DNA from: Artocarpus heterophyllus | Lineage: Eukaryota; Streptophyta; Magnoliopsida; Rosales; Moraceae | Assembly: GCA_025403435.1 (NCBI GenBank) | Contig: CM046332.1 | Coordinates: 3,793,596-3,857,595 of the forward strand | Length of the DNA stretch: 64,000 nucleotides | Direction: 5' to 3' | Part shown: one piece after another, positions 36,988 through 47,272 of the stretch | How the letters are laid out: the number at the start of each line of letters is the position of its first letter | How positions within the stretch are numbered: position 1 is the first letter of the stretch | Position numbers and translations under genes: made by a program | Notes under the pieces: model-generated | The model's database searches: none | What the model saw: only the letters and a program-made list of their open reading frames with translations | What the model was told of the DNA's origin: nothing

Positions 36988-38029
36988 TGTTATTTAGTAA
37001 TTATATGTTAATTCATAATTAATTAATTAAGTTGCTAAACCAATATTTCTACTTGTTCAAATAGTATTTACAAGAATAGTTGAGGGACTAATGAACCCAT
37101 AATTCAAGCTCCAATAAAGTCAATATATTTATTAAACTTTTTAATTAATATATTATTCTTTTTTTTTTTGAATTCTAATGCTTCGCCACAAAAATCTTGG
37201 AATTGAACTCTTGAAATTATAGACATAATTACTCATATTTTAGAGTTGTTCAATTCCATATTATCATTGCATATAAATTAATCCTCAATAAATAATTCAT
37301 AAGTAGAGCTAGGTAAAATTTATTAACCTCTCTGATTACTTCTTTATCCTTAAGTGCCAATGATTCTGTAATGAATAATAAATTCATGAATTTCATCATG
37401 AATTGAATGGATTTGAATCAATACTTAAGAGAATTTTTTATTTACTTCTTGTTAAAGAAGGAATGGATTTTATCTTGTAATATTAACATTCCTAGTTACT
37501 TACGTTATCTTGCCTTCAAAATACAAGGGATAATATTAGATTCTTGAATCCATATTGAGTAAATTAAAAGACATAATTCCATAAATAAGAGTCTGCTAAT
37601 AATTTATGATTAAAATCAGCTTATATATGACTGTCGTCAATGTGATTAGTACTTGTTATACTTAACTAAAATTATTTAGATGTTTATATCACATCATATC
37701 TAGGTCCTACATAATCTCATCATGTACAATGCACTCGATGATTTACTATATTAACAGTTTAAATAAGAATGTTCCATTCTTAAAGATTCTATACTTTAAT
37801 TGAATAACTAATTACATATTAACGACCATTTTAATTATCATTCTTAAATATTATTCTCTTATATATAACACATATAATATTTAAGGTCACGTAGATAATT
37901 ATAGAATTTTAATGATATTCATTAAGGATTCACAACATATGCATACAAATATATGAAAACTTCACTTTATTTATTTATTAATATGTCATTTACAGAACAT
38001 TACATGCTTTAAGAGCATCTTTCCTAACA
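36988..38029 (-). mobile_element. Solo Copia-type LTR (1042 bp)
   Basis: It has TG (TGTTATTTAG) at the left end and CTAACA at the right, with a 5-bp AATAT duplication. No internal region is present, so this is a product of LTR-LTR recombination. The right end (TTTATTTATTTATTAATATG ... GCATCTTTCCTAACA) resembles the end style of the minus-strand Copia LTRs elsewhere in the window, but the family differs. Confidence 0.8.
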
Positions 38030-38034
38030 AATAT

Positions 38035-38639
38035 TAATTTAAAGTTTTGTTAATGTTAATTTTCATTCTTAACAAGTCAAAATTAGCTCATTCATTATCA
38101 ACTCCCAGAGCACAAAGAGCCTTAAATAGACCAAGATTGGTATTGGTTTTGAACTACGTATTGTGATGAATAAATAGCCCTATCAAGGCCAACAAGTAGC
38201 TCCATCGAATGCTTGAGGCTGCATGTCAACAAGTAGCCAACGCCTAAAGTTGCTTATCAGCAAGTAGCGCCTAATGACTGAGGTCATTAATTGTTTGAGT
38301 AACCAGCTTTCCATAGTTCTTTCCCATTGTCAAACAACCACGGCTTCTATACTGAGTTTGTTCCCTTCATTTTTATAATAAAAGAGTCCACCCTAGTCAT
38401 CATCCTGGAATGTTTAAGATATGTAGAGTAACCATCAACACAACTACAATACAATGAGGCTCTTGAGCATCTAGGTACAATTCCCACTATCTTGACATGG
38501 TGGGATGGTGGCGAGTAATGCTTTTGGCAAAGGAGGACATGATTTTGACCAAGTTCAATAGTTTCAACAGCTAAAGACTCCTATAAATCAGTGGGAGATG
38601 AATTGAGAAAGCATTTGGTCTATCACTGTTCTATAAAAT
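38035..38639. other. Unassigned sequence with a short recurring motif
   Basis: CAACAAGTAGC or CAGCAAGTAGC occurs at 38190-38200, 38227-38237 and 38258-38268. The rest may be eroded gag-like sequence; nothing is firmly recognisable. Confidence 0.4.
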
Positions 38640-40236
38640 TGATAAGTGCTAAATTGATTATAATTTTCTAATAAATTTTCCCATATTTCCTTATTTTATT
38701 CTGAGTAATTTATGTTTGTACGTTATTTTTTATATTTTGTAGGTGATTTGAAGTGAAGAGATAAAAATTGGAATTTGAAGCTTAAGAATTTTATTTATTC
38801 TTTGTGGAAGTCAGCCAAGGACCAAAGTTGAATTTTCACAATTTAATGGGCTAAATTATTAATTTCAACAAAAGGAAGTCTCCCTCGAGTGCTTAAGTTT
38901 CTTGCAGCCGTGTCGTAGCATAGAGGTGACATGCGGCCATGCTAGCATTTCATATAGCCGCGCAGATTTGCTACACAATGTACCCCCATGCACTTTAGAG
39001 CCCACCTCCACATGCTCCCTAGCAAGCTTGACACCTAGGTCTTCGTGCGGCCATGCCAGAAGCCACACCCCCATTTGCGTTCACCCTAAAACGTGCAACA
39101 ATTCTAGCTACGCGCATGCCCGCGAGGAGATTGCCACGCCTCCACGTATGTTGGGTTTTTTGGCTCCATTTTGGACTTTAATTGAGCCCAACGTTGCCCT
39201 TTTCGTCCTCCAAAACAAAAACATATAAATACCTCACTTAGATACAAGTTTTATATCAATTTTTCATTATTTTTCAGCCATATTTTGGAGAGAGAAAGAG
39301 AGAAAAGAAAGAGAATTCTCTTGGTGCTCAAGGAGTTTCATCCGTGTGGGGATTTCTTCTCGATCATTAACAAGAGTTTTTTCTTTTTCCTTCTTTCCCT
39401 TGAACTCCAAATACGTTTTTATTTTATTTTTCATTGTTTAATTTCATGAATATGTTAGACCAATTTTCTCGTCGGTTGAGGTGATTTCAAAGCCCTAGAT
39501 TCAATTATGTAAATGATATTTTCATAATTATTTCTAATTTTCACAATTAGAATTGTTTATGCTCTTCTATTTTTAATGTTTATAATTTTTATTTTGTTTT
39601 GTTTAGGGTGGCCAATCAAGTGAGATAGAATAATTAATCTATTGCTAGATCAGGATGCTTGATCCATAATTGTCGTGTTATTTTAATCATTAGTAGCAAA
39701 TTACAAGGTATGATTATGGGAGGTTTTCATTAATTGTATTTTGGAACATAACCTAGGTTGAATAAACTGATCTTGTGTGTTTATTGCCTTGATCAACCTA
39801 TCTTTCTTATCGTAATGCTTTGAATTGAATCTAGATAGCATATTCTATGTTATTTGAGAGAAAGAGATTAAGTAAAAAGCTTGTTTTGATTAACGACACA
39901 CTAAGGAAAGATTGAAATAGTAGAGCTTATTGTTATCTATGGTTAGTAGTTCTGATAAAAAATTGGGAATATTTATGTGATCAATTGCATAACTATTGTC
40001 TAGTGATGGCGAAAGATTCTTTAACCACTTTCATTATTATTCACAACTTCACGCCATTAGTTTGTTTTAATTTATTAACTATTGTTTCCGTTATTTTTAA
40101 TAATTTTAATTAATTATTCCAAACCCTGGTTTATTTACATGAAATTAATAACTTATTAATTAAATTCAATTCTCTACAGAAATGACTTGTACTTACTACT
40201 ATACTTAATTAACAGCGACGTTAGAAGTAAGATATT
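38640..40236 (+). repeat. Probable Athila/Tat-type Gypsy LTR
   Basis: It starts TGATAAGTGCTAAATTGATT, typical of this group. It has a GC-richer middle (38890-39200), then ATATAAATACC (about 39221-39231) as a TATA box, followed by a transcript-like leader. Near 40238 TTTGGCGTTCACCTGGAAC resembles a TGGCG-type primer site, which would make this a 5' LTR whose interior is lost. Right end uncertain. The frames at 38865-39228 are not genes. Confidence 0.5.
39222..39231 (+). promoter_or_regulatory. TATA box of the Athila/Tat-type LTR
   Basis: TATAAATACC is followed about 30-70 bases later by an AGAGAGAAAGAGAG stretch, as expected for a transcribed leader. Confidence 0.5.
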
Positions 40237-40260
40237 AATTTGGCGTTCACCTGGAACATA

Positions 40261-40378
40261 TAAAAAATTTTACTTTTTTTTTTTACATCATTTATTGGGG
40301 TACTTTTAGAATAGAGTTTGAGTGTATAATATCGAAAACTTTATGAAAAGTCCAACAACCACAATGGACATAGGCTAC
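40261..40378 (+). repeat. Old Copia-type LTR fragment, left of the Tekay insertion
   Basis: Joining 40378 to 49444 gives GGACATAGGCTACATTGAGC followed by CGAACCATGTAAAA, the late-LTR block shared by many plant Copia LTRs. The block is split exactly at the GCTAC target site. Confidence 0.6.
40374..40378. repeat. Target-site duplication GCTAC, left copy
   Basis: Exact match to 49439-49443, bounding the Tekay-type element. Confidence 0.95.
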
Positions 40379-42526
40379 TGTAGCGCCCCGAAATTTATTT
40401 AAAGTTAATGTAATATAAATGATGAATTAGTGTGCCATAATTAACGTTTTAACATTAATTAGATTATTTGGTTGGATTTTGAATTTTTGGTTGTTTTGTT
40501 AAATTGATGCGTTTAAATGATTTCTTATTGTTTTAAAATGATGTTTTGAGTTTTAAAACACAACAATTTGTAAAATGTTAAAAATACTCCATTTTACAAA
40601 ACCGTGGGCGGCACATGGTTTTCGCACAGTAAAACCGCCCACCAATTTTCTCTATTTATTTCCTTCCCCTCTCTCTCTCTCTCCTTACTCTCCGGTTCTC
40701 TCTCTCTCTTTTCTCCTTCACCGTGAGCCATCTCTCTCTCTCAAATTCTCTCTCAAAATTTTTGAAACCAAATTCGAATCCAAGCTTCGGGATAGCAAGG
40801 AGGAGGCTCGGGGACGTGATTTGGCAACCGAAAACGCGGATTGAAGATTCGATTCGAGGTTAGATTTAAAATTTCTAAACTTTTGCAAAATTTTCAATTT
40901 TGTGCATTTTTGAAATCTAGGTTTGTTTAAGCTTAGAAAACCGTAGATTTGAGTTAAAAGAACTTAGAACAACAAGAATCTAAGCTTAGATTGAAGAAAA
41001 ATGAATTGGATTCAAGATTTTTTATTTTTCTTCAATTCTTCCTATTTTCGGATTTTTGTGTTTGAATCTTGTTTAAATGAGTTTTAAAGTGTCTAGATAT
41101 GTTTTCCTATCAACTATGAATGTTTTTTATGCCTGGGATTTAAGAAAAACAGGTTAGAATCAAGATTTGGGTTTTGGGGAAATCAAAACCCGTGGCTGGA
41201 ATTTTTGGGTTTTCCCAGTTTGGCAGGCCGAAGTGCATGTTCGGCAAGCCGGAACAGGGATCGGCAGGCCGGTGTTCTTCAGTCCGGCAGGCCGAACCTA
41301 GAAATTGTTCGGCCGACCGAACTTTGCTTCCGACAGGCCGAACTAAGCAGTTCGACAGGCCGAAGCAGGGAGTCCGGCAGGCTGACCGAGGCATGAAAAA
41401 TTTTGTGATTTTCACCCGTTTTCACTATTTCAAACCCTGATTTAAATCCCAACCTTATAGAATGATTTTAATGATACAAATGGCACACTAGGACATCATG
41501 AAATGGTTTAGTAAGATAGAATGTCTTGAACTAGATATTGATCGACTTAGTTTGTATCTAGGATCATTCGTGGTTCCGCAGAGCTAACGTATAGCAGACT
41601 AGGATTACGGTGTGGGGCACCGGCACGAGTATTGAGGTAGGACTTCTATCTTATTTCTTTGGTAGCCTGGTTTTGAAATGATTTGGCTTTGAAAAGGATT
41701 TCTATTAAAATGTTTTCAACGGTGTTTGAAAATGGATTTATCAGTTATATTTTAATATACCGTGATCTGAAATGAACTTCATAATAAATGTAATTGACAA
41801 CACTCGGTAATTGGGTTTTGAATGATAATGATAATAAACACATAGGCATGATGCCATATCAGAGATCGGGTCGTGTAGCGATCGACCTTGGGGGCAGGTC
41901 TCGAAACCCAGCTGGGCCACTACGGTGGTGATATCATGGTTTGCCTAGGAAAAGAAAAATGGTATTTCTGATTGTGCGAGTAGACTGTTCTGGGTCAGGA
42001 CGGTTCTACTCAAATTATTTATTTATTTATTTATTTAAGGTTTCTTTTGAGTACTCCTAACAATGAAATGTTTCTTTAAATTAAATTATTTTATAAAACA
42101 TAATCTTACTGAGCCTTTCGCTCACATTTTATTTGTTTTAAATTTCCCCCTCTAGGTGGTTTCCCATTTAGGTTTGGAGAGGATTCTTCGGACCGAACTC
42201 AGGAGCAATAGGAGGATTAATTTATTTTTGTATCATTTAATCAAGGCATCTAAGAGTTAACTTTATTTGTACTTGGACTGTAATTATATTTGTGATATTG
42301 TCAGAACCATGTGTGTGCACAAGTTATGAGTTGTGGAACCCATACTCGCGGTTCTTTATTAATTTTTATTAATTGCTTAATGTCTATAAATTCTTTTATA
42401 AAAATGTGGTGGAAATCTTCTTATTTATCATTTAATTTGATCCTTAAACCATTGGTTTTAATTAAATTCTCTTTTAATTAACCTAAATAATCCGCCACGT
42501 CACCTCCCGTACTTCAGGGCGTGACA
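40379..42526 (+). repeat. 5' LTR of the Tekay-type element (2148 bp)
   Basis: It starts TGTAGCGCCCCG and ends GGGCGTGACA. It contains a CT-rich leader (40660-40760), a cluster of TTCGGCAGGCCGAA-like motifs (about 41218-41390) and an (ATTT)n run near 42018-42040. Frames at 41140-41440 arise from the motif cluster and are not genes. Confidence 0.95.
41218..41390. repeat. Cluster of GGCAGGCCGAA quasi-palindromes, LTR copy 1
   Basis: About nine close variants of CGGCAGGCCGAA or TTCGGCCGACCGAA occur at irregular spacing in 170 bases. The matching cluster in the other LTR is at about 48123-48302. Each core is nearly self-complementary (TTCGGC-AG-GCCGAA). Confidence 0.85.
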
Positions 42527-42529
42527 GAA

Positions 42530-42541
42530 TGGTATCAGAGC
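42530..42541 (+). other. Primer binding site, initiator tRNA-Met
   Basis: TGGTATCAGAGC, the exact plant consensus, three bases after the 5' LTR. Confidence 0.95.
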
Positions 42542-42630
42542 TCAAGGTTATGAACCTTAGGAATTATGCACACATAGGTTTGACAATGAAATACCTCTGA
42601 CAGTCTAATTTTGTTTACAGAAGTGAGAGG

Positions 42631-43790
42631 ATGGCACCTACACGTCGTTCGACTGCTGACGTCGAGTTTGGAAATGGTGAGAGCATGATGAGGTCTATGT
42701 TTGCGGCTTTTCGACAGATGGCAGCCAGGGCTAGACCGGAAGACTCTAGTGTTGGTAGTCGGCATGTGTTCTTTAAGGAATTCCGGCAGGCATCTATTCT
42801 GACTTTTGATGGCAATGGGGATCCGTAGTTAGCAGAGTATTGGTTGGATTCAATCTTGAAGCATTTGGATACTCTTGGTGTGCCTGAGGAGTATCGTGTG
42901 GAATTCACGGCGTATAAGCTCGAGGGTGGCGCTAACACTTGGTGGAAACAGACTAAGCGTCTAGAGCGCGGTGGCAATATCAGTTGGGACAGGTTCAAGG
43001 AGCTGTTCTATGATCGGTATTTTTCGTAGGGTTATAGAGACCAGAAGCCAGCTGAGTTCTACAGATTGCAGCAGGGTGATATGTCAGTTCGGGAGTATAA
43101 GGCAAAGTTTAATGAGTTGGCTAGGTTTGCTCCATCAGCGGTGGCATCAGAGCGTGAGAAATGTATTAAGTTTCAAGAAGGGCTCAAGGCTCCTATTCGG
43201 CGGCAGTTGGTTGCTCTACGGCTTAGGAGTTTCAGAGAGCTTGTGTCGTCGGTGATCTCCGTGGAGAATGATTATGTGCAGTATTGTGAGGACCGAGCCA
43301 AGGCTTTAGGAGGACCACAGAGGAGTGGCAGGAAGAGCACCAGTAGTCGTCCAGCTCCGGGGAAAGGCAAGCAAGGCGGTGCGACCAGTGGTAGCAGCAG
43401 TTCGTCTGGCAGCGGGCGCAGCAATCCCTACAGCTTTTATTGTCATTTCTGTCAGCAGCCCAGACATATCAAGAGGAATTGCCCAATCAGGAGTGCTTGT
43501 CTTGGATCTCAGACCGGGGAGGATGCCAGCCGTCAGTCTCAGCCTCAGCCTCAGACCCTACCTCCGCTTCCGCAGTACCCGCAGTTGCAGTATCTGCAGT
43601 TTTCTCCTCAGCAATTCTCATATCCGGCACGGGGGCAGCAGCTGCAGCATTTTCAGCGTAGTGTCCCTCAGTATCGAGTGTCGAGTACAGGTAGTGTGCA
43701 GTCGTCTCCATCTCAGCAGCATCGGCCGAGTAATTCGGGACCCAGCAATGTCAGTAGAGGAAAAGGGAAGGCACCGGTGCAGGTTCATGC
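42631..43790 (+). pseudogene. Tekay-type Gag with CCHC zinc knuckle
   Basis: The start ATG at 42631 gives MAPTRRSTADVEFGNGESMM. The capsid part includes FDGNGDP, YWLDSILKHLDTLGVPEEYRV, KLEGGANTWWKQT, FKELFYDRYF and QQGDMSVREYKAKFNELARF, and is cut by TAG at 42826-42828 and 43027-43029. A Ser/Gly-rich basic linker is followed by the zinc knuckle CHFCQQPRHIKRNC (C-X2-C-X4-H-X4-C, about 43440-43481), then a Gln/Pro-rich stretch. Gag would coat and package the element RNA. Both stops sit where CAG would be expected. Confidence 0.93.
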
Positions 43791-44247
43791 AATGGCATCT
43801 GGAGGGTCAGATTCTCAGACTGGTAACGCGGTTGTCGATGGTATGATTTTGGTTTCCAGATCTTTAGCTCGCGTTTTATTCGATACCGGTGCCTCTCATT
43901 CTCTCATTTCGAGTTCTTTTGTATATACCTTAGGATTAGAGGTAGAAGAGTTTAATGAACCCCTAGTTATAACTTCTTCCTTGGGGCGGGTGTGTGTAAA
44001 TTGTATGTGTAAATCCTGTAAAATAAAGATTGAGGATGAGATTTTGAAAAGTGATTTGATTATACTCCCTATGAGCTCCTATGATGTAATTCTAGGGATG
44101 GACTGGTTGTCCAAGTATAGTGCAGTCGTGGACTGCCAACTTAGAAAAATGACCCTAGTGTCTGATAGGGGGACGATGATCACTTACCAGGGTGGTGGTG
44201 ATTGGTCAATGAGTGAGCGTCTTATGAAGTCATGTCTAGGAGGGTGA
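43791..44247 (+). pseudogene. Tekay-type aspartic protease
   Basis: Same frame as the zinc knuckle. The catalytic motif is VLFDTGASHSLISSSF (about 43874-43921), followed by SDLIILPMSSYDVILGMDWLSKYSAVVDC, the flap and C-terminal block of plant Gypsy proteases. The frame ends at TGA 44245-44247, whereas the intact family reads through into reverse transcriptase. Confidence 0.93.
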
Positions 44248-44280
44248 AGGAATCTAGGCTGTTGTGCTTTTCTTGCCAAC

Positions 44281-45856
44281 TTGGATTGCGAGCTCTATGT
44301 TTCGAGTGGCAGTGTAGTTATTTCGGTGGTTGATGAGTTCGAGGATGTTTTCCCCGACGAGTTAGCAAGGTTACCACCGCATCGAGAAATTGAGTTTGGT
44401 ATCGAGTTGTTTTCAGGGACATCACCGATTTCTATGGGCACCTTATTGGATAGCGTCGGCAGAAATGAAAGAATTGAGGAAGCAACTTCAGGAGCTTGCT
44501 GATAAAGGATATATTCAGAATAGCACATCTCCGTGGGGAGCACCGGTTTTGTTTGCTAAGAAGCACGATGGGACTCTCAGGTTATGTGTGGATTATCGGC
44601 AGCTGAATCGTGTTACGGTGAAGAACAAGTATCCCTTGCCTAGGATTGATGAGTTGTTTGATCAGTTGGGAGGTTCGCGGTACTTCTCGAAGATTGATTT
44701 GCGGTCAGGTTATCATCAGCTTAGGATCAAGGAAGAGGATATTCCCAAGACAGCTTTTAGGACTCGGTATGGGCACTTTGAGTTCCTGGTTATGTCGTTT
44801 GGGTTGACGAATGCTTCGGCAGCTTTTATGGATTTGATGAACAGGATATTTAGGCCGTATTTGGATCAGTTCGTGATCGTGTTCATCGATGATATTCTTG
44901 TGTATTCTAAGACTTGGGAGGAGCATGAGCAGCATCTCTGAATCGTGCTTCAGACTCTGCGAGAGCACCAGTTGTATGCCAAGAGGGAAAAGTGTGAGTT
45001 CTGGTTGACTGAGGTCAAGTTTCTGGGTCATGTCATCTCAGAGCATGGTATTTCAGCGGATCCATCCAAGAATGAGGCTATATTGGAATGGGAGTGACCA
45101 AGGAATGTAGCGGAGATTCGTAGCTTCTTAGGTCTTGCTGGATATTATAGGAAATTTGTAAAGAATTTTTTGAAGATTGCAGCTCCGTTGACGAGATTGA
45201 TCAAGAAAAATGTTAGGTTTGAGTGGAATGAAGATTGTGAGCTTGCTTTTCAGGAATTGAAGAACCGATTTACTTCAGCTCCAGTGTTGGTTATTCCTAG
45301 CAATGACGAGCCGTATGAGGTTTATGCGGATGCTTTAGGATGCGGACTTGGATGGGTGTTGATGCAGCATGGACGTGTGGTTACGTACGGATCGAGACAG
45401 CTATGACCTCACGAGCGGAATTATCCTACTCACGATTTAGAGCTTGCGGCGGTGATCTATGCACTGAAGATTTGGAGATGTTATTTGTATGGAGCGTCGT
45501 TTCACGTCTTCTCCGATCACAAGAGTTTGAGGTATCTGTTCACTCAGAGGGATCTTAACTTGAGGCAGCGTAGATGGATCGAGTATATGGAGGATTATGA
45601 TTTTGCATTGCAGTATCATTCCGGGAAAGCTAATGTGGTCGCGGACGCCCTTAGCAAGAAGTCTTCAGGGATTCTCGCTTGTTTGATTTTTGAGGACTGG
45701 AGTAAGGATGCGACGGTGAGTGAGTATCGGCTACGGTATCATGAAGACTGTGATCGTGTTTCGGTGTATCATGTGAAAGCGACTCCAGCTCTTGTTCGGA
45801 TGGTGAAGCAAAGTCAGTGGCAGGATCAACATTTGCAGGGGATTTGGTCGCGGATT
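44281..45856 (+). pseudogene. Tekay-type reverse transcriptase and RNase H
   Basis: It opens [20 protein letters not shown] in frame 1. A one-base loss near 44435-44441 moves the match to frame 2 ([20 protein letters not shown]). Reverse-transcriptase motifs are intact: [48 protein letters not shown] and the catalytic FIDDILVYS. RNase H follows with [47 protein letters not shown] and DALSKK. TGA stops at 44939, 45095 and 45404 each fall where CGA (Arg) is expected. Without the stops all core residues would be present. Confidence 0.94.
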
Positions 45857-47236
45857 TAGAACGGAGAGCAGTTCGAGGAATGAAGCTTGCATGCCGATGG
45901 ATCGTTGTACTTCCGGGAGCATCTTGCAGTTTCAGTTATCGCCGAGGTGACGAAATTCGTTTTGGACGAAGCCCATAGGTCTCAGTTCTCTATTCATCCG
46001 GAGAGCACCAAGACGTATCGTGATTTGAAGAGGCAGTATTGGTGGAGAGGCATGAAGAAAGACGTTCGAGAGTACGTGGCCAAGTGTTTGACGTGTCTTC
46101 AGGTGAAAACCGAGCACCAGAAGCCTTCAGGTCAGCTTCAGTCGCTTCCTATTCCAGGGTGAAAATGGGAGCATGTGACGATGGATTTCCTCACAGGTTT
46201 ACCGAGGACGGAGCAGCGACATGATGCAGTTTGGGTCGTGGTCGACAAGTTGACGAAATCGGCGTATTTCATTCCGTTTAGGTCGACGTGTTCTAGGAAG
46301 GTTCTCGGGGAGTTGTATATGCAGAACATTGTGAGGTTGCATGGAGTTCCTTTGTCCATCATCTCTGATCGAGACACCAGGTTTAATGCTAAGTACTGGA
46401 GGAGTTTTCAGGAGGCTTTAGGTACGGATTTGAACTTCAGTACAGCGTTTCATCCTTAGACTGATGGGTAGTCTGAGCGGGTTATTCAGGTTCTCGAGGA
46501 TAAGTTGCGTGCTTGTGCGTTAGACTTCGGCGGGAATTGGAAGCAATGTTTACATCTGGCAGAGTTTGCGTACAACAATAGTTATCAAGCGAGTATCGGT
46601 ATGGCACCGTTTGAGGCGTTGTATGGGCGACCGTGTCGGTCACCTGTATGTTGGGCCGAGCCAGAAGATAGGGTTATTCTTGGGCCAGATGAGATCCGTG
46701 ATAGCAACGAGAAAGTCGCGGTGATTCGAGATCAGTTGAGGGTAGCTCAGAGTCGGCAGAAGAGCTACGCGGATAGGAGATGTAGACCCTTAGAGTTCGC
46801 GGTTGGAGATTTCATTCTCTTGAGGGTATCGCCTCGTAAGGGAACTATGCCATTCGGAGTGAGTGGGAAACTCACGCCGAGGTATATTGGGCCATTCGAA
46901 ATCACTCAGCGTGTTGGTGTGGTCGCTTATCGGCTTGATCTTCCACCCGAACTTTCTCATGTTCACGATGTGTTTCATGTGTCGATGCTTAGGAAGTGTC
47001 CGCCTGAGCAGGATAAGATAGTTTCATTCCGTGATGTGCAAGTTCAGGAAGATACGACGTACGAAGAAGTGCCGATTTAAATTATCGACCGGAAGGTGAT
47101 TAGCTTGCATCGTCATGAGATACCATTGGTAAAAGTCGTGTGGCAGCATCATGGGGTTGATGAAGCCACTTGGGAGCTAGAGTCGAGTATGCGGAAATTG
47201 TATCCGCATTTGTTTTGTTTTTTAGATGAGTTGTAA
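45857..47236 (+). pseudogene. Tekay-type integrase with C-terminal chromodomain
   Basis: After TAG 45857-45859 comes an HHCC zinc finger (HRSQFSIHP ... CLTCLQVK). The catalytic core follows: D in VTMDFLTGLP, D in ISDRDTRFNA and E in SERVIQVLE, so the DDE triad is intact. The GPFEI and YRLDLPPELSHVHDVFHVSML blocks follow, then a chromodomain (IPLVKVVWQHHGVDEATWEL, about 47120-47180) ending MRKLYPHLF and a stop at 47234-47236. Premature stops are TGA 46160 (Trp expected), TAG 46457 and 46469 (Gln expected), and TAA 47078. Confidence 0.94.
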
Positions 47237-47259
47237 ACTTCGAGGGCGAAATTTCTTTT

Positions 47260-47272
47260 AGGGGTGGAGAGT
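47260..47272 (+). other. Polypurine tract of the Tekay-type element
   Basis: AGGGGTGGAGAGT lies directly before the 3' LTR, preceded by TTCGAGGGCGAAATTTC (47239-47255), the conserved pre-LTR signature of this clade. Confidence 0.9.

Noticed and set aside
38865..39228. Two frames on opposite strands
   Set aside because: GC-richer segment of an LTR, with no similarity to known proteins.
41140..41440. Frames with GRPKC/RQAE repeats, also at 48017-48364
   Set aside because: Produced by the GGCAGGCCGAA motif array; both strands are open because the motif lacks stop codons.
43325..43846. 173-codon frame overlapping the Tekay gag
   Set aside because: Out-of-frame shadow of the Gln/Pro-rich part of Gag-protease.
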